Positions 33,970 to 42,738 of a DNA stretch of 64,000 nucleotides are shown here, piece after piece. The first letter of the stretch is position 1; the number at the start of each line of letters is the position of its first letter. A program made the translations under genes and the position numbers. The notes beneath the pieces were generated by a model, which was not told where the DNA came from, searched no databases, and worked only from the letters and a program-made list of their open reading frames with translations. The stretch comes from an uncultured Oscillospiraceae bacterium (GTDB lineage Bacteria > Bacillota > Clostridia > Oscillospirales > Acutalibacteraceae), in contig CABUNG010000001.1 of NCBI GenBank assembly GCA_902492895.1, forward strand, positions 1 to 64,000, written 5' to 3'.

Positions 33970-35178
33970 TTACGCGCCTGCGGCCTTTGCGACGACAACA
34001 AGGGAATTCTTGTCAATCACCTTGCCGTCAACAAGCATGATCGCCTTCGTTACCATGTCGTCCGTGTCGTTGTCCTCGTACTTCTTCACGGTCATGGTGT
34101 AATTGGTGTTCAGCACATAGTCCTTGAAGTTGAACAGGAACGCATACGCGCCGCCCTTCGCCGCGGTTGCCACGGAAGGCACATAGTCGCAACAAATGAC
34201 GGGGCGGCCAAGCAAGGCGCGTTCCGGCTTGCCTGCAATGCCGTAATTCACACGGCCTACGGGCTGTCCGGTTTCATCGACAAGGCCGTAATACTGCATA
34301 AAGGTTTTCTTTGCCATGCACCACACCGCGCCGTTTTCGTATGCCTGCGGCAATGCGGCTTCGGCGTTCACAAGGTCTTCGTATGTGGGCGTGTCGCTCT
34401 CGATCTTCTGCCCCTCGTTCGGGGTTTCGGTAAGAATGCCCTTCGGCTGTCCGCTACCCGTGCCGGATACAATGGCCTGTTCGGTTGCCTTCGTCATAGC
34501 CTCGACAACATTGTTGACAAGGGTATTTTCAAAGGCCGAAAGTGCCATTGTGTCCACTTCAAGGGATACGGCCACGGCGCAACGCAACTTGTGGTAAGCA
34601 AAAGTAATGCTTCCCGTGGTCTTCTTCTGCTTGTCGCTCCCTGCGCCTTCCGCTACCCAAGAGGCAACGGGCTTCGCGCTGGAAGTAGGGATAGAAACGC
34701 CGCCCTTGTACGCGGTGCGCGTCACAAGGGGAAGGATCATTCCCACGGCCTCCATTTTCTCGACGATCCGGTTAAGAATGGTTGTCGGGATCACCGCGCC
34801 ATTGTCCGCGGTTTTGGAAACAGCGTCCGTGCGGAACTCTGCGGGAATAGGCGTGCCGCGAAGGGCGTATGCCATAAATGCGCGGCGATATTCCATGCTG
34901 TCCAGCGGATCAGCTTCGTTCCTCTGTTCACCGCCTGCGGGGGAAGAGGGGGGAGGGAAGGTGCGGACAACCGCGCCGCCGCTTCTGCCCTCCGCAATGG
35001 AATTCAGAAGGTTGTTGCGCTGTTCGGCGGCGGCCATCAGCCCCGCCCGCTCGGTTTTCAGGTTGTTCACTTCGGTTTCAAACGCGGTCAACTGCTCCGC
35101 GGTCAGCTCCGCGCCTCTCTGCTCGATCTCGTTCGCAATCGCGGCAAGGCGGGCTTCAATTTCCTGTAATCTGTTCAT
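33970..35178 (-). CDS. Major capsid protein (HK97 fold)
   Basis: The 402-residue protein starts with a coiled-coil scaffold (MNRLQEIEARLAAIANEIEQ to about residue 65) that the prohead protease should remove. The mature part follows: DPLDSMEYRRAFMAYALRGT, IPTTILNRIVEKMEAVGMIL, then IVSGTGSGQPKGILTETP. These are standard HK97 capsid features. It lies next to the protease and portal genes. Confidence 0.95.
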   Translation of the reverse strand: MNRLQEIEARLAAIANEIEQRGAELTAEQLTAFETEVNNLKTERAGLMAAAEQRNNLLNSIAEGRSGGAVVRTFPPPSSPAGGEQRNEADPLDSMEYRRAFMAYALRGTPIPAEFRTDAVSKTADNGAVIPTTILNRIVEKMEAVGMILPLVTRTAYKGGVSIPTSSAKPVASWVAEGAGSDKQKKTTGSITFAYHKLRCAVAVSLEVDTMALSAFENTLVNNVVEAMTKATEQAIVSGTGSGQPKGILTETPNEGQKIESDTPTYEDLVNAEAALPQAYENGAVWCMAKKTFMQYYGLVDETGQPVGRVNYGIAGKPERALLGRPVICCDYVPSVATAAKGGAYAFLFNFKDYVLNTNYTMTVKKYEDNDTDDMVTKAIMLVDGKVIDKNSLVVVAKAAGA

Positions 35179-35182
35179 AGTG

Positions 35183-35788
35183 TCATACCTCCAACATGAT
35201 TTTTAGTTTTAATAGCTGTGCTTTCCGCGCTAACGCCTCCCGCCTCTCTGCTTCGATCACTCCGTCGAAGAAAGAACGCGCGGATATTTCGGTATCGCTG
35301 TTTGCTGGGTAAGATACCGCCGAAACATCGTAAACCTTCTTGATCTTCAAAATGGTTCTTGTGTGCGTGTCCCTGTCGTATGCGTCTTCTAAAACCTTGA
35401 ACGCCCACGACATTTTTGTAATTAAGCCGTTGTTGATCTCTTCGTAAAGGTCTTGTGCGGCACGGCTTTTCGATAAATCGGCAAAAGTAAAGAGGCCGCT
35501 TTCGTCGGCCTCTATTCCAAGCGTTTTATTCGATTGTCGGGCAAGCACCTTGCCTTCGTGGTTGTATTGCATGATAACATCGGACATGTCCGCGCCAACA
35601 AGCGCGTTCCGGTCTATGACTTCAAAGTATTGCACCCCGTCGAACTCATAGAGAAGATACGGCTTGTTGAAGGTGGTTGCATAACCTTCTACATAGAATT
35701 CGCTGTCAAACCTCTTCGTCGCCTTCTTCGCCGCCGCCGTCAACGGAAGCACCATCGACCGATATTCCCGATCCTTCATTACCGGCAT
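35183..35788 (-). CDS. Prohead protease (S78-type)
   Basis: This protein of 201 residues begins at ATG 35788 (SD GGAGG), inside the 3' end of the portal gene. FYVEGYATTFNKPYLLYEF, the His in MQYNHEGKVLARQSN and the Ser in VSAVSYPANSDTEISAR match the HK97 prohead protease catalytic pattern. It should trim the scaffold part of the capsid protein during maturation. Confidence 0.92.
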   Translation of the reverse strand: MPVMKDREYRSMVLPLTAAAKKATKRFDSEFYVEGYATTFNKPYLLYEFDGVQYFEVIDRNALVGADMSDVIMQYNHEGKVLARQSNKTLGIEADESGLFTFADLSKSRAAQDLYEEINNGLITKMSWAFKVLEDAYDRDTHTRTILKIKKVYDVSAVSYPANSDTEISARSFFDGVIEAERREALARKAQLLKLKIMLEV

Positions 35789-36941
35789 TTGTGTTCGCCT
35801 CCTTTCCAAGCTGTGAAACTTCGGTGTATTCCTTGCGGATATAGTATTTTTCGCCGCCCTCCACATGCGCCATGTTCCAAATGTCCATAACGCCGTTTCG
35901 GTTCAGCAACCCGCGATCGAAAAGCTGTGTTGAAATGTTCAGCTTCGTTTGATTGCTTGCATATTGAAGCCTGTTCGCGGTGAACACGATTGCGTTTCCG
36001 TGGGCGATTTCCCGCGGCGTAAAGGTCATGTTTGACATGACAAGGGATAATTGCAGGGCGAAAGGCTCTATTTTCCCTTCGTAATACGCGTTCCATTCGT
36101 CTTCGGTGTATTTGTTTTGAATGATCCCCGCCGAAGTGCCGAAGTAGTTAAACACATTTTCGTTAATCTGCCCCATTTGAACCGCGTTGACGGTGAAGGG
36201 CTTGCTATCAACCTGTTTTACATCTGCGAATTTCTGATCGTAGATAATCATTCCGCTTTGATTGTCCGCGGAAAGGTTGTCTTCGGTGAAGCGTTCCCGC
36301 TCCTTCTTTATGTCCTCCGGCGAAAGCATGTTAGCGATACGGGCAAGGAACCGGATCGAAGCCGAATTTTTAACGCCGTTTATAATGCCCTGATTGTTCG
36401 CATGGATCAACTGCATTGTTGGCCGCAAGGCGCGGTTGTCCTCTCCGAAAAAATCGTCTGAATATTGAAATTGCGTCAAAATCCCCACGCGGTCAAACTC
36501 GATCGCCGCCCGCTGTCCGTTGGAAAAGGTGTAACGCAAGAAGGGCGCGCCGCCGACCTCTAAAACCTCGCAATTCTGCGGCAATAGGGGATAATAACCC
36601 GCTATGCCGCCGAATTCGTCTTCAAGAGGCACAATAAAAGCCGTGTTATTCACGGCAAGGATTGTCGCCAGCCTGTAAAGAAACTTTGTCGTGTCTTGAA
36701 ACGGGTTCGGCCTGAACTGCAATGTTCGTTCAAGGTGCTTTTTCGCGCTCCCCGTAATTTCCGGCTTCAATTTGCTACAAAAAGTAGCGAATGAATGAAT
36801 AGCCGCCCGCGTGATCTCCATTTCGTACACACTTTCGGGCGCGTTTGTGAAAACGGGCGTGTACCCGTTTAGCATTTTGAAGTAGCCCGTTGGAACAAGG
36901 TTGTTCCGCGGCCTTCGGAAGATAGTTTCAAACACTCCCAT
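35706..36941 (-). CDS. Portal protein (HK97 family)
   Basis: A 411-residue portal: MGVFETIFRRPRNNLVPTGY at the start, AAIHSFATFCSKLKPEITGS, QFRPNPFQDTTKFLYRLATI and NYFGTSAGIIQNKYTEDEWN follow the HK97-family pattern. It forms the dodecameric ring through which DNA is packaged. It ends with an acidic Gly-rich tail overlapping the protease gene. Confidence 0.95.
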   Translation of the reverse strand: MGVFETIFRRPRNNLVPTGYFKMLNGYTPVFTNAPESVYEMEITRAAIHSFATFCSKLKPEITGSAKKHLERTLQFRPNPFQDTTKFLYRLATILAVNNTAFIVPLEDEFGGIAGYYPLLPQNCEVLEVGGAPFLRYTFSNGQRAAIEFDRVGILTQFQYSDDFFGEDNRALRPTMQLIHANNQGIINGVKNSASIRFLARIANMLSPEDIKKERERFTEDNLSADNQSGMIIYDQKFADVKQVDSKPFTVNAVQMGQINENVFNYFGTSAGIIQNKYTEDEWNAYYEGKIEPFALQLSLVMSNMTFTPREIAHGNAIVFTANRLQYASNQTKLNISTQLFDRGLLNRNGVMDIWNMAHVEGGEKYYIRKEYTEVSQLGKEANTNAGNEGSGISVDGASVDGGGEEGDEEV

Positions 36942-36949
36942 TTTTCAAA

Positions 36950-38602
36950 TCACCCCGCATTTTTCAGCATTACGCCGATTTCGTTATAGTATTTTTGCCG
37001 GACGGTCATTGCGTCAATGACTGATACAAAGCCGTCGATCCGCGCCCGCTGTTCAATCTTGACAGGCCGGAACTTGCGCGTTTCCATGTTGTGCTTTAAG
37101 GCTACATTCAGGAAATGCGACTTTAACAAGCTGTTATCCGGTATTTTGAAATTGCCATCAAGCAAAATCCCTTCAAACTCGCGGATCACGCCCGCAAGGT
37201 TTTCACCCTGAAAAACATCGTCCATGTGGAAGCCGTATGCCGCCATGTCGTCAATCAGGTATTGTGCGCTGTAACGGTCATACCCGACTTTCAGCACATA
37301 GATTTCATATTTTTCTTTCAGCATGACGAACCAGTTATAAACATCTTTGTAATCTACATAGTTTTCGCCGGAAAGGGTAACAACGCCTTTTTTCACAAAT
37401 ATGTCATAGGGCACGCCGTCGATCGCCGTTGCCCGCTCGACGCGGTTTGCAGGCATAAAGAATTGTGTGAACGCGTATAGCTTGCCGCCGCGCTCCACAA
37501 TGACGGTTGCCGCGGTAAGGTCTGTTGTCTGCGAAAGGTCAATGCCGCCCACGGCGTAAGAATGCCGGAAGTCTTCAAGCGTGATTTCTGCCGTTGCGCC
37601 TTCTACTATGTGCGCGTCAAGCCACGCAATAGAAGAATTCTGCTTGATATTGCAATACTTCGTCAGGAATTCGGCCTTTTTGCTTGCGGACATTTCCGCA
37701 ACCGCTATTTCCTCGCGGAAGAAGTCAGGGAACACGGAAACGCCCATGTTCGGGTTTGCCTTCTTCAGCTCTTCAATATCGTTCCATTTTTCTACATCGT
37801 CGATCATGTAGAGGAACGGCAAAAGGCGGCGTTCCTTGCTATTGCCTTTCAAGAAAGCCGTGCTTCGCTTCATCAATTCATCGTAAATGCCGTCGTTCTC
37901 GTATCCCGCCGTGGAAATGGACAGGATCAGCGGTTGCCGCCGTGCGCCAAGCGCGGATTTCATAACCTCGTATTGCTTCAAACCACCGTCGCCGCGCCAG
38001 CTTGCAACCTCATCATTGACGACCAAATGCGGGTTGAAGCCGTCGCTTTTCTTTGCATTGAACGCCAGCGGCTTAACAACCGTGTTCGTGTCCTCTATGT
38101 AAATATCGGAACGCCGCTTTTTCGCCAGCTCCGCAAGCTCCGGTTCTTTCTTCAACATCTGGTAAAAGTTATCGTAAACAATGGCCGCTTGATCCAGTTT
38201 CGGCGCAAGGCAATATATTTTCGCGCCGTATTCTCCATCAAGATACGCCATATATGCGATAATGGCCGACGCAAAAAGTGTCTTGCCGTTCTTCCGGCCT
38301 ATGACAATAAACACTTCACGGAAGACGCGCAAGCCGTCCGCGTCCACGATCCCGAAGATAACGGAAACACAAGCCTTCTGCCATACTTCCAGCTTCAAAA
38401 GGTCTTCGCGGCCTTCGCAATGGTGACAGAAGTTTTCTATAAACTTGATCGCTTTGTTGGCCTTCTTCGCATTGAAGAAATATTCGCCCCGTTCAAGCCC
38501 CGCTATGATGATTTCATAAATCAGCCGAACCCATTTGCCGACCGTATATTTCCCGCTCTGAATACCTGAAAAATATTCGTAAATGTAATTCGCAAAGGGC
38601 AT
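36950..38602 (-). CDS. Terminase large subunit
   Basis: A 550-residue packaging motor. The ATPase has a Walker A-like loop in VFIVIGRKNGKTLFAS and Walker B in HLVVNDEVASW. The nuclease domain begins near GGIDLSQTTDLTAATVIVER with its first metal-binding Asp and continues KVGYDRYSAQYLIDDMAAYG. It belongs to the Terminase_1 type usual in HK97-like clostridial phages. It overlaps the small subunit gene by one base. Confidence 0.95.
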   Translation of the reverse strand: MPFANYIYEYFSGIQSGKYTVGKWVRLIYEIIIAGLERGEYFFNAKKANKAIKFIENFCHHCEGREDLLKLEVWQKACVSVIFGIVDADGLRVFREVFIVIGRKNGKTLFASAIIAYMAYLDGEYGAKIYCLAPKLDQAAIVYDNFYQMLKKEPELAELAKKRRSDIYIEDTNTVVKPLAFNAKKSDGFNPHLVVNDEVASWRGDGGLKQYEVMKSALGARRQPLILSISTAGYENDGIYDELMKRSTAFLKGNSKERRLLPFLYMIDDVEKWNDIEELKKANPNMGVSVFPDFFREEIAVAEMSASKKAEFLTKYCNIKQNSSIAWLDAHIVEGATAEITLEDFRHSYAVGGIDLSQTTDLTAATVIVERGGKLYAFTQFFMPANRVERATAIDGVPYDIFVKKGVVTLSGENYVDYKDVYNWFVMLKEKYEIYVLKVGYDRYSAQYLIDDMAAYGFHMDDVFQGENLAGVIREFEGILLDGNFKIPDNSLLKSHFLNVALKHNMETRKFRPVKIEQRARIDGFVSVIDAMTVRQKYYNEIGVMLKNAG

Positions 38603-38955
38603 TATTCGTCCCTCAACGCCTGCAATTTACTTTCTTTTTTCTTTTCAGGCGGCACAAGATCGGTCAACTGCTTAATGATTGAGGCATGGTTTTTCGTCAT
38701 TGCTATATGGGTTTTCACCGCGTCGCTCTGCTTCGTGCCTTTCTGGTTTTCGCCGTTCTGGTACTCCACAACATAGCCTTCGGCGTTGATGATTTCTTGT
38801 AGCTCTTCCAGCGAAACGGCCATGAACGCGGCGTTTTTTATCAGGCTTTCCACGGTCTGCAACTTGTTTTTGTCAAGGTCTTTGAAAACCCGCTTTAATC
38901 GGGCAATCTCTTTTTTGATCTTCTGTTCTTTCGTAAGCTCCTTCTTTGTCGCCAC
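38602..38955 (-). CDS. Terminase small subunit
   Basis: A 117-residue, Lys-rich helical protein (KEQKIKKEIARLKRVFKDLD; VESLIKNAAFMAVSLEELQE) directly upstream of the large terminase. The pattern fits the small subunits that recognise the packaging site. The call rests mostly on position and composition. Confidence 0.8.
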   Translation of the reverse strand: MATKKELTKEQKIKKEIARLKRVFKDLDKNKLQTVESLIKNAAFMAVSLEELQEIINAEGYVVEYQNGENQKGTKQSDAVKTHIAMTKNHASIIKQLTDLVPPEKKKESKLQALRDE

Positions 38956-39065
38956 AAAAAACGCCCCCTTTCTGCACCGTCAACCACACCCCCCCCACGG
39001 GTACACCCGTTATGCGCGCGCCTGCGGAGTTTTTTTAACCTCCCGCCCTCGGTGTTTCACCCTCC

Positions 39066-39383
39066 CTAATTCGGCGGCGAATGGGGGGGATATACAAGAT
39101 TTCCGTTTGCGTCGAAAGAATAACGCTTCTTCCGTTCGCCTCTGTGGTGTTCCTTGTTGTGGCAATCTTGACAAAGTGCCTCCAAGTTATCCCATGAAAG
39201 CGCAATGTACGGATTGTTTATATTCTCCTTCGTCAAATAGATTTTGTGGTGTGCAATCTTCGCAACAACTGGATTGTCGGGCGTGGAACATCGTTCGCAA
39301 AGATAACCCTTCGATTGCAAGAAGCCTTCGCGACACGCGCGCCACGCGTCCGAATTATAGAACTGTTCAGCCCACGCCTTCAC
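39066..39383 (-). CDS. HNH endonuclease
   Basis: A 105-residue protein from GTG 39383 after AAAGGAGG. It carries Cys pairs YLCERCST and ALCQDCHNKEHH around the HNH core AKIAHHKIYLTKENINNP. Such HNH proteins adjacent to terminase are needed for DNA packaging in many HK97-like phages. Upstream codons cross a terminator and are not used. First gene of the late operon. Confidence 0.92.
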   Translation of the reverse strand: MKAWAEQFYNSDAWRACREGFLQSKGYLCERCSTPDNPVVAKIAHHKIYLTKENINNPYIALSWDNLEALCQDCHNKEHHRGERKKRYSFDANGNLVYPPHSPPN

Positions 39384-39407
39384 GCCTGCCGCCTCCTTTC
39401 GGGCAAT

Positions 39408-39442
39408 AAAAAAAGCCCTCACGGGCGAACCCGCGAAGGCTT
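39408..39442 (-). terminator. Terminator in the late-operon leader
   Basis: Reading leftward, a 13-bp stem with two G-U pairs and a TTCG loop (39413-39442) is followed by TTTTTTT. It lies between the late promoter and the first late gene, so late expression probably needs antitermination or tolerates partial stop. Confidence 0.8.
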
Positions 39443-39481
39443 GTGAAGTGCGCTGTTTATTTGCATTTAATCAGCGTAATA

Positions 39482-39510
39482 ATTATAGCATATATGGACG
39501 GTACACACAA
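39482..39510 (-). promoter_or_regulatory. Late promoter
   Basis: Reading leftward: TTGTGT (39505-39510), 17 bp, TATAAT (39482-39487). Direct repeats abut its upstream edge. Confidence 0.8.
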
Positions 39511-39532
39511 GGGCGCGAAACGGGCGCGAAAC
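39511..39532 (-). promoter_or_regulatory. Two 11-bp direct repeats upstream of the late promoter
   Basis: GGGCGCGAAAC occurs twice in tandem (39511-39521, 39522-39532), with a partial third GGGC, immediately upstream of the -35 box. A likely activator site for the ArpU/RinA-like protein encoded next to it. Confidence 0.7.
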
Positions 39533-39593
39533 GGGCATTTTTCGGCCTGTTTTTATCTCTTCATTCCTGCCCGCAAGTATGCGGCACAATCCT

Positions 39594-40214
39594 TCAACCT
39601 CTGTCCCGCTCCTTCCGGTATGTACCCACGCCAACCGCCGCGGGTTTCCCGAACATGCACACGGCCATGTCATTAACGATTTTGTTTCGCCATCTGCGCG
39701 CGCTCTTCGCGTCACGGATCAACCCCATTCCCTCCAGCTCTGCGGCTATGGCTTCCCATGTGTACGGCTCCGCGCCTGTCGGACGCTCGTTGCCCTGCGC
39801 GTCCTCTCCGAAGTAATACATGCGGATCACATGGAATTCTTTTCGCTCTGCAAACAGCTTTACAACGCGGTCAATCTCTTCAAAGCGCGCCCGCGTCCTG
39901 TGGTAAGATATGATTTTATCCCGCTTCATTTCGTCAAGTATATCTTCCTCCGTGCGGTATGTGTACCCGCTCGAAGGGGAATAGCTTGAAATACTCGCGC
40001 TTCGGCCTTGAAGCTCCACATGTGTATAGGCTTCATAATCGGCCACCAGCGCGGCCAGCTTTTTATAATTAAAAAGCAAACTTTCCATTGCGCGGAAATA
40101 ATTTACTTCGCCGCCCATGCCGTCAATATAGGCCATAGAAGCAGTTTCCCGCGCGACCTCGTTTATCAGCTCCCGCACTTCGTCAGTAATCAAGCCCGTT
40201 TTTTTCTTGCCCAT
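39594..40214 (-). CDS. ArpU/RinA-like late transcription activator
   Basis: This 206-residue protein has N-terminal helices (TDEVRELINEVARETASMAY) and a C-terminal sigma-region-4-like part: EFHVIRMYYFGEDAQGNERP, then YTWEAIAAELEGMGLIRDAK, SARRWRNKIVNDMAVCMFG. That pattern fits the ArpU/RinA phage regulators that switch on packaging and structural genes. It is the last early gene, just upstream of the late promoter and its repeats. Confidence 0.75.
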   Translation of the reverse strand: MGKKKTGLITDEVRELINEVARETASMAYIDGMGGEVNYFRAMESLLFNYKKLAALVADYEAYTHVELQGRSASISSYSPSSGYTYRTEEDILDEMKRDKIISYHRTRARFEEIDRVVKLFAERKEFHVIRMYYFGEDAQGNERPTGAEPYTWEAIAAELEGMGLIRDAKSARRWRNKIVNDMAVCMFGKPAAVGVGTYRKERDRG

Positions 40215-40235
40215 GTCTGAACCCTCGCTTTCCGT

Positions 40236-40466
40236 TTACTCTTCGTTGCCGCCATCTTCGGGCGGCGCGTCCGCTTCGTCCGAAAATACACGGACGATCG
40301 CGGCCACTTCGTCAAAATCCAGATACGCGGGCTTGTTTTCGGTTATCCCGCTGATATTGTATCCCGTTACCTGTTCAAGCCCGTTCCTTTTCAGCGTGAA
40401 TTTATCGCATTTCACCGTAAATTCCGCGCCGCTCTTCAAAATCACACGCATAGACATTTTCGCCAT
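40236..40466 (-). CDS. Small early phage protein
   Basis: A 76-residue protein from ATG 40466: SMRVILKSGAEFTVKCDKFT then YLDFDEVAAIVRVFSDEADA. A beta-rich N-terminus and acidic tail, common in clostridial phages, but the function is unknown. Confidence 0.6.
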   Translation of the reverse strand: MAKMSMRVILKSGAEFTVKCDKFTLKRNGLEQVTGYNISGITENKPAYLDFDEVAAIVRVFSDEADAPPEDGGNEE

Positions 40467-40483
40467 GTTTAACCCTGCCTTTC

Positions 40484-40924
40484 TTATGCCTGCGGCTTGC
40501 CGTAATTCGGGTTTGGTGTCTTTACCCACCAGCGCGCCGCGGTGTTTTCCTCTTCGGGCTGTGCGCCCGCTATGATTTCATGCGTTGACGGCAAGAACAT
40601 ATTTCCCGCCGCCGAAAAATCCGCTTGTTTCTGTTCCCGCTCCTTCATGCCTTCAACATACCCGCGCAAAGCAGGGGAAAAACAGGCGGCAAGGGCTGTC
40701 CCCATTGTGGCGAACATATCGCCAAAAGCGCGGGCGGCCTGCCGGATCGTCCGGCCAGCTCTACGCGCCGCCGCGCCCATCTGCCAGAATGCCAGCGACG
40801 GACGCAAAGACAAAAACAGGGCTTCATACGATCCGAATTCGCCAACGCGTGCGGCCATGCGCGCCGCTTTGTCCCGCTGGATACCGTAAGACATAACCAG
40901 CTTCAAAAACCGCTTCTTTTTCAA
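40484..40924 (-). CDS. Early phage protein of unknown function
   Basis: About 146 residues from TTG 40924 with GGAGG upstream. The basic start (KKKRFLKLVMSYGIQRDKA), with repeated Ala/Arg helices (MGAAARRAGRTIRQAARAFG), could bind nucleic acid. It ends with NPNYGKPQA. It overlaps the VRR-NUC gene by 4 bp. No family recognised. Confidence 0.55.
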   Translation of the reverse strand: MKKKRFLKLVMSYGIQRDKAARMAARVGEFGSYEALFLSLRPSLAFWQMGAAARRAGRTIRQAARAFGDMFATMGTALAACFSPALRGYVEGMKEREQKQADFSAAGNMFLPSTHEIIAGAQPEEENTAARWWVKTPNPNYGKPQA

Positions 40925-41319
40925 CCTTCTTTTCCTCCCATTGTCAAATACTCTGTAATCACCTTCGCGGCGGCTTCCCACCCCTTGCACAAGGCCACAA
41001 AATAGCCTTGTTTTTCAAGGTTTGACAACCACGCTTTTTGATCGTCGCTTGTTTTACTGCCTTTCTGCCGCTTTAGCTCTATGTAAAGGCCGTGAAAACC
41101 GCCACGGGCAACGGGCAAGCATAAATCCGGCACGCCCGCCTTCACGCCTTCGGCGCGGAAGCGTCCGGCCTCCGCTTTCTTCCGGCTCCCGCCGTTCGGC
41201 ACATGGTAAAGCAACGCCAATTCAGGGAAACGCCCGCTTTGAAATGCCGCCCACCTGAAAAGGCATTGTTGTTCCACGCTCTCCGTTGGAACCGGAAGGG
41301 AAGTGGCGTTATTTTTCAA
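40921..41319 (-). CDS. VRR-NUC nuclease
   Basis: A 132-residue nuclease of the VRR-NUC (PD-D/E-X-K) family. RFRAEGVKAGVPDLCLPVAR holds the catalytic Asp, and GFHGLYIELKRQKGSKTSDD the E-x-K pair and downstream residues; QQCLFRWAAF is the usual first helix. It is common in phage replication modules, where it may resolve branched DNA. It lies downstream of the Rep gene. Confidence 0.92.
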   Translation of the reverse strand: MKNNATSLPVPTESVEQQCLFRWAAFQSGRFPELALLYHVPNGGSRKKAEAGRFRAEGVKAGVPDLCLPVARGGFHGLYIELKRQKGSKTSDDQKAWLSNLEKQGYFVALCKGWEAAAKVITEYLTMGGKEG

Positions 41320-41587
41320 GATAATTCACCACCTTTTCCACATATCCACACGGCAATGCGTTTCTTCTTCGGCATTCTGCCGCCGCGTCTGCCTGTGTTT
41401 CGTATAGCTCGTTCGGCCAAACGCCTTCGTATTGCTCGAAGTATTCGCTTTCGCCAATATCCCAACGGATAAGTAACGCGCCGTATTCTTCGTTCACGGC
41501 AACGATTGTCACGGGGACAGGGCAGAAGCGTTCCCAAATGTCCGTAACAAACCAATATTGCCCGCCAATCTCCGGATTTTTTACCAC
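41309..41587 (-). CDS. Early phage protein of unknown function
   Basis: About 92 residues from GTG 41587 after GAGGGGG (a TTG at 41632 is also possible). IGGQYWFVTDIWERFCPVPV and GALLIRWDIGESEYFEQYEG suggest a small beta protein. It overlaps VRR-NUC by 11 bp. No family recognised. Confidence 0.55.
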   Translation of the reverse strand: MVKNPEIGGQYWFVTDIWERFCPVPVTIVAVNEEYGALLIRWDIGESEYFEQYEGVWPNELYETQADAAAECRRRNALPCGYVEKVVNYLEK

Positions 41588-41600
41588 CGCGCGCACCCCC

Positions 41601-41864
41601 TCAAAGCTGGACGATCCCGCCAACGCGTGCAACAGCCGCGGGCGTTACGGTTCTTCGCTTCAAAACCGCCGTGATCGTATCCCCGAAGCCTTCATAATGC
41701 GCTTTTGTCGTGACAAAGTATTGCAATTCGGGGTTCAGGCGTGCGCGAAGCCTCAATTTGAAAATCAGACTTTCGGTTACTTCGGTTTCAATCCGGTAAA
41801 CCGCTATTTCGCCCGTTGTTCGGTCAACTTCGCGGCAAATTACCATCATTTCCGTTGTGTTCAT
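41601..41864 (-). CDS. Early phage protein of unknown function
   Basis: An 87-residue protein from ATG 41864: MNTTEMMVICREVDRTTGEI, then RARLNPELQYFVTTKAHYEG. It overlaps the Rep stop by 40 bp. No family recognised. Confidence 0.55.
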   Translation of the reverse strand: MNTTEMMVICREVDRTTGEIAVYRIETEVTESLIFKLRLRARLNPELQYFVTTKAHYEGFGDTITAVLKRRTVTPAAVARVGGIVQL

Positions 41865-42738
41865 TGCGTACCCTCCGTTTCTTTTTCTGCTTCTGCGGCG
41901 GCGCGGCCTTCCGGTGCAATTTTGCGTATATGTACGCGCCCGCCACAAAATCCGAATACCGCACGGCGCATTCGTTGAAGCTGTATTCAGGGAAAAGCGC
42001 GGCGAAGATCGCGGCGGGTTTCGCCTCGAAGTCTTCGGCCATCTGTTCCACCTTGCGGCGGCTTATTTTGGTGTCGGCCTCCGTGATTTTCGGATCAACA
42101 AGGTTTTTGCTTGCCGCCCACCGTTTGCCGCCGTTTGGCTCCTTCGTCATATAGCGCGCAAGGGCTTCTAATCCGTAATCGTCCGGTTGCAGGCGGCGGG
42201 CGTTTGCGTACCCGCGGCCATTCCAAAGGGCTTCGGCTTTGTCCCGATCCATGCCGGACATTATGACATGATGGTGAACACGCTTGCGCCGCCCATCTTT
42301 CCCGCCGAACTCAATCACATAGGCGTATTTCAATTCTGGAAGGCCATTCTTCCGGCGATACTCCCGCACCCTGCGAAGGTAATTCCGAATATCGCGGCGC
42401 GCCTGTTCTTCGTCCGGAACAAAGCCGTTTGAATATGTCAGCGTTACGCAAAGGTCTTCTTCCGTGAAATTCGCATTGATCTTCCGAATGAACTTCTTTT
42501 TTGCGTTTTTATCATTCAGGTTCTTTTGTGCTTCCCGTGTTGTGTGCTTCTTTGCCTCTCGAACCTCGTTTTGCGTGTTCCATATCGGGAATATCTCAAC
42601 TTCAAGCACATTTCCCGCCTTGATCGTGCGGGTACGATAACGAAAAACATTCCTGTGCCGAAACCGATCAAACGCCCTTTCGGTGTTCTCTCCGGAAAGG
42701 TCAAAGAGGAATTCATATTTTGCGCTGTTGTACGGCAT
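41824..42738 (-). CDS. HUH-type replication initiator (Rep)
   Basis: The 304-residue protein shows the rolling-circle Rep motifs. Motif 1 is DLCVTLTYSNG near residue 96, motif 2 (HUH) is KRVHHHVIMSGMD near residue 155, and motif 3 is LEALARYMTKE, with the nicking Tyr, near residue 192. It should cut one strand at an origin and start phage DNA replication; the likely origin region is just upstream (42740-43060). GGAGG precedes the ATG. Its presence alongside a DDE transposase is unusual. Confidence 0.85.
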   Translation of the reverse strand: MPYNSAKYEFLFDLSGENTERAFDRFRHRNVFRYRTRTIKAGNVLEVEIFPIWNTQNEVREAKKHTTREAQKNLNDKNAKKKFIRKINANFTEEDLCVTLTYSNGFVPDEEQARRDIRNYLRRVREYRRKNGLPELKYAYVIEFGGKDGRRKRVHHHVIMSGMDRDKAEALWNGRGYANARRLQPDDYGLEALARYMTKEPNGGKRWAASKNLVDPKITEADTKISRRKVEQMAEDFEAKPAAIFAALFPEYSFNECAVRYSDFVAGAYIYAKLHRKAAPPQKQKKKRRVRNEHNGNDGNLPRS

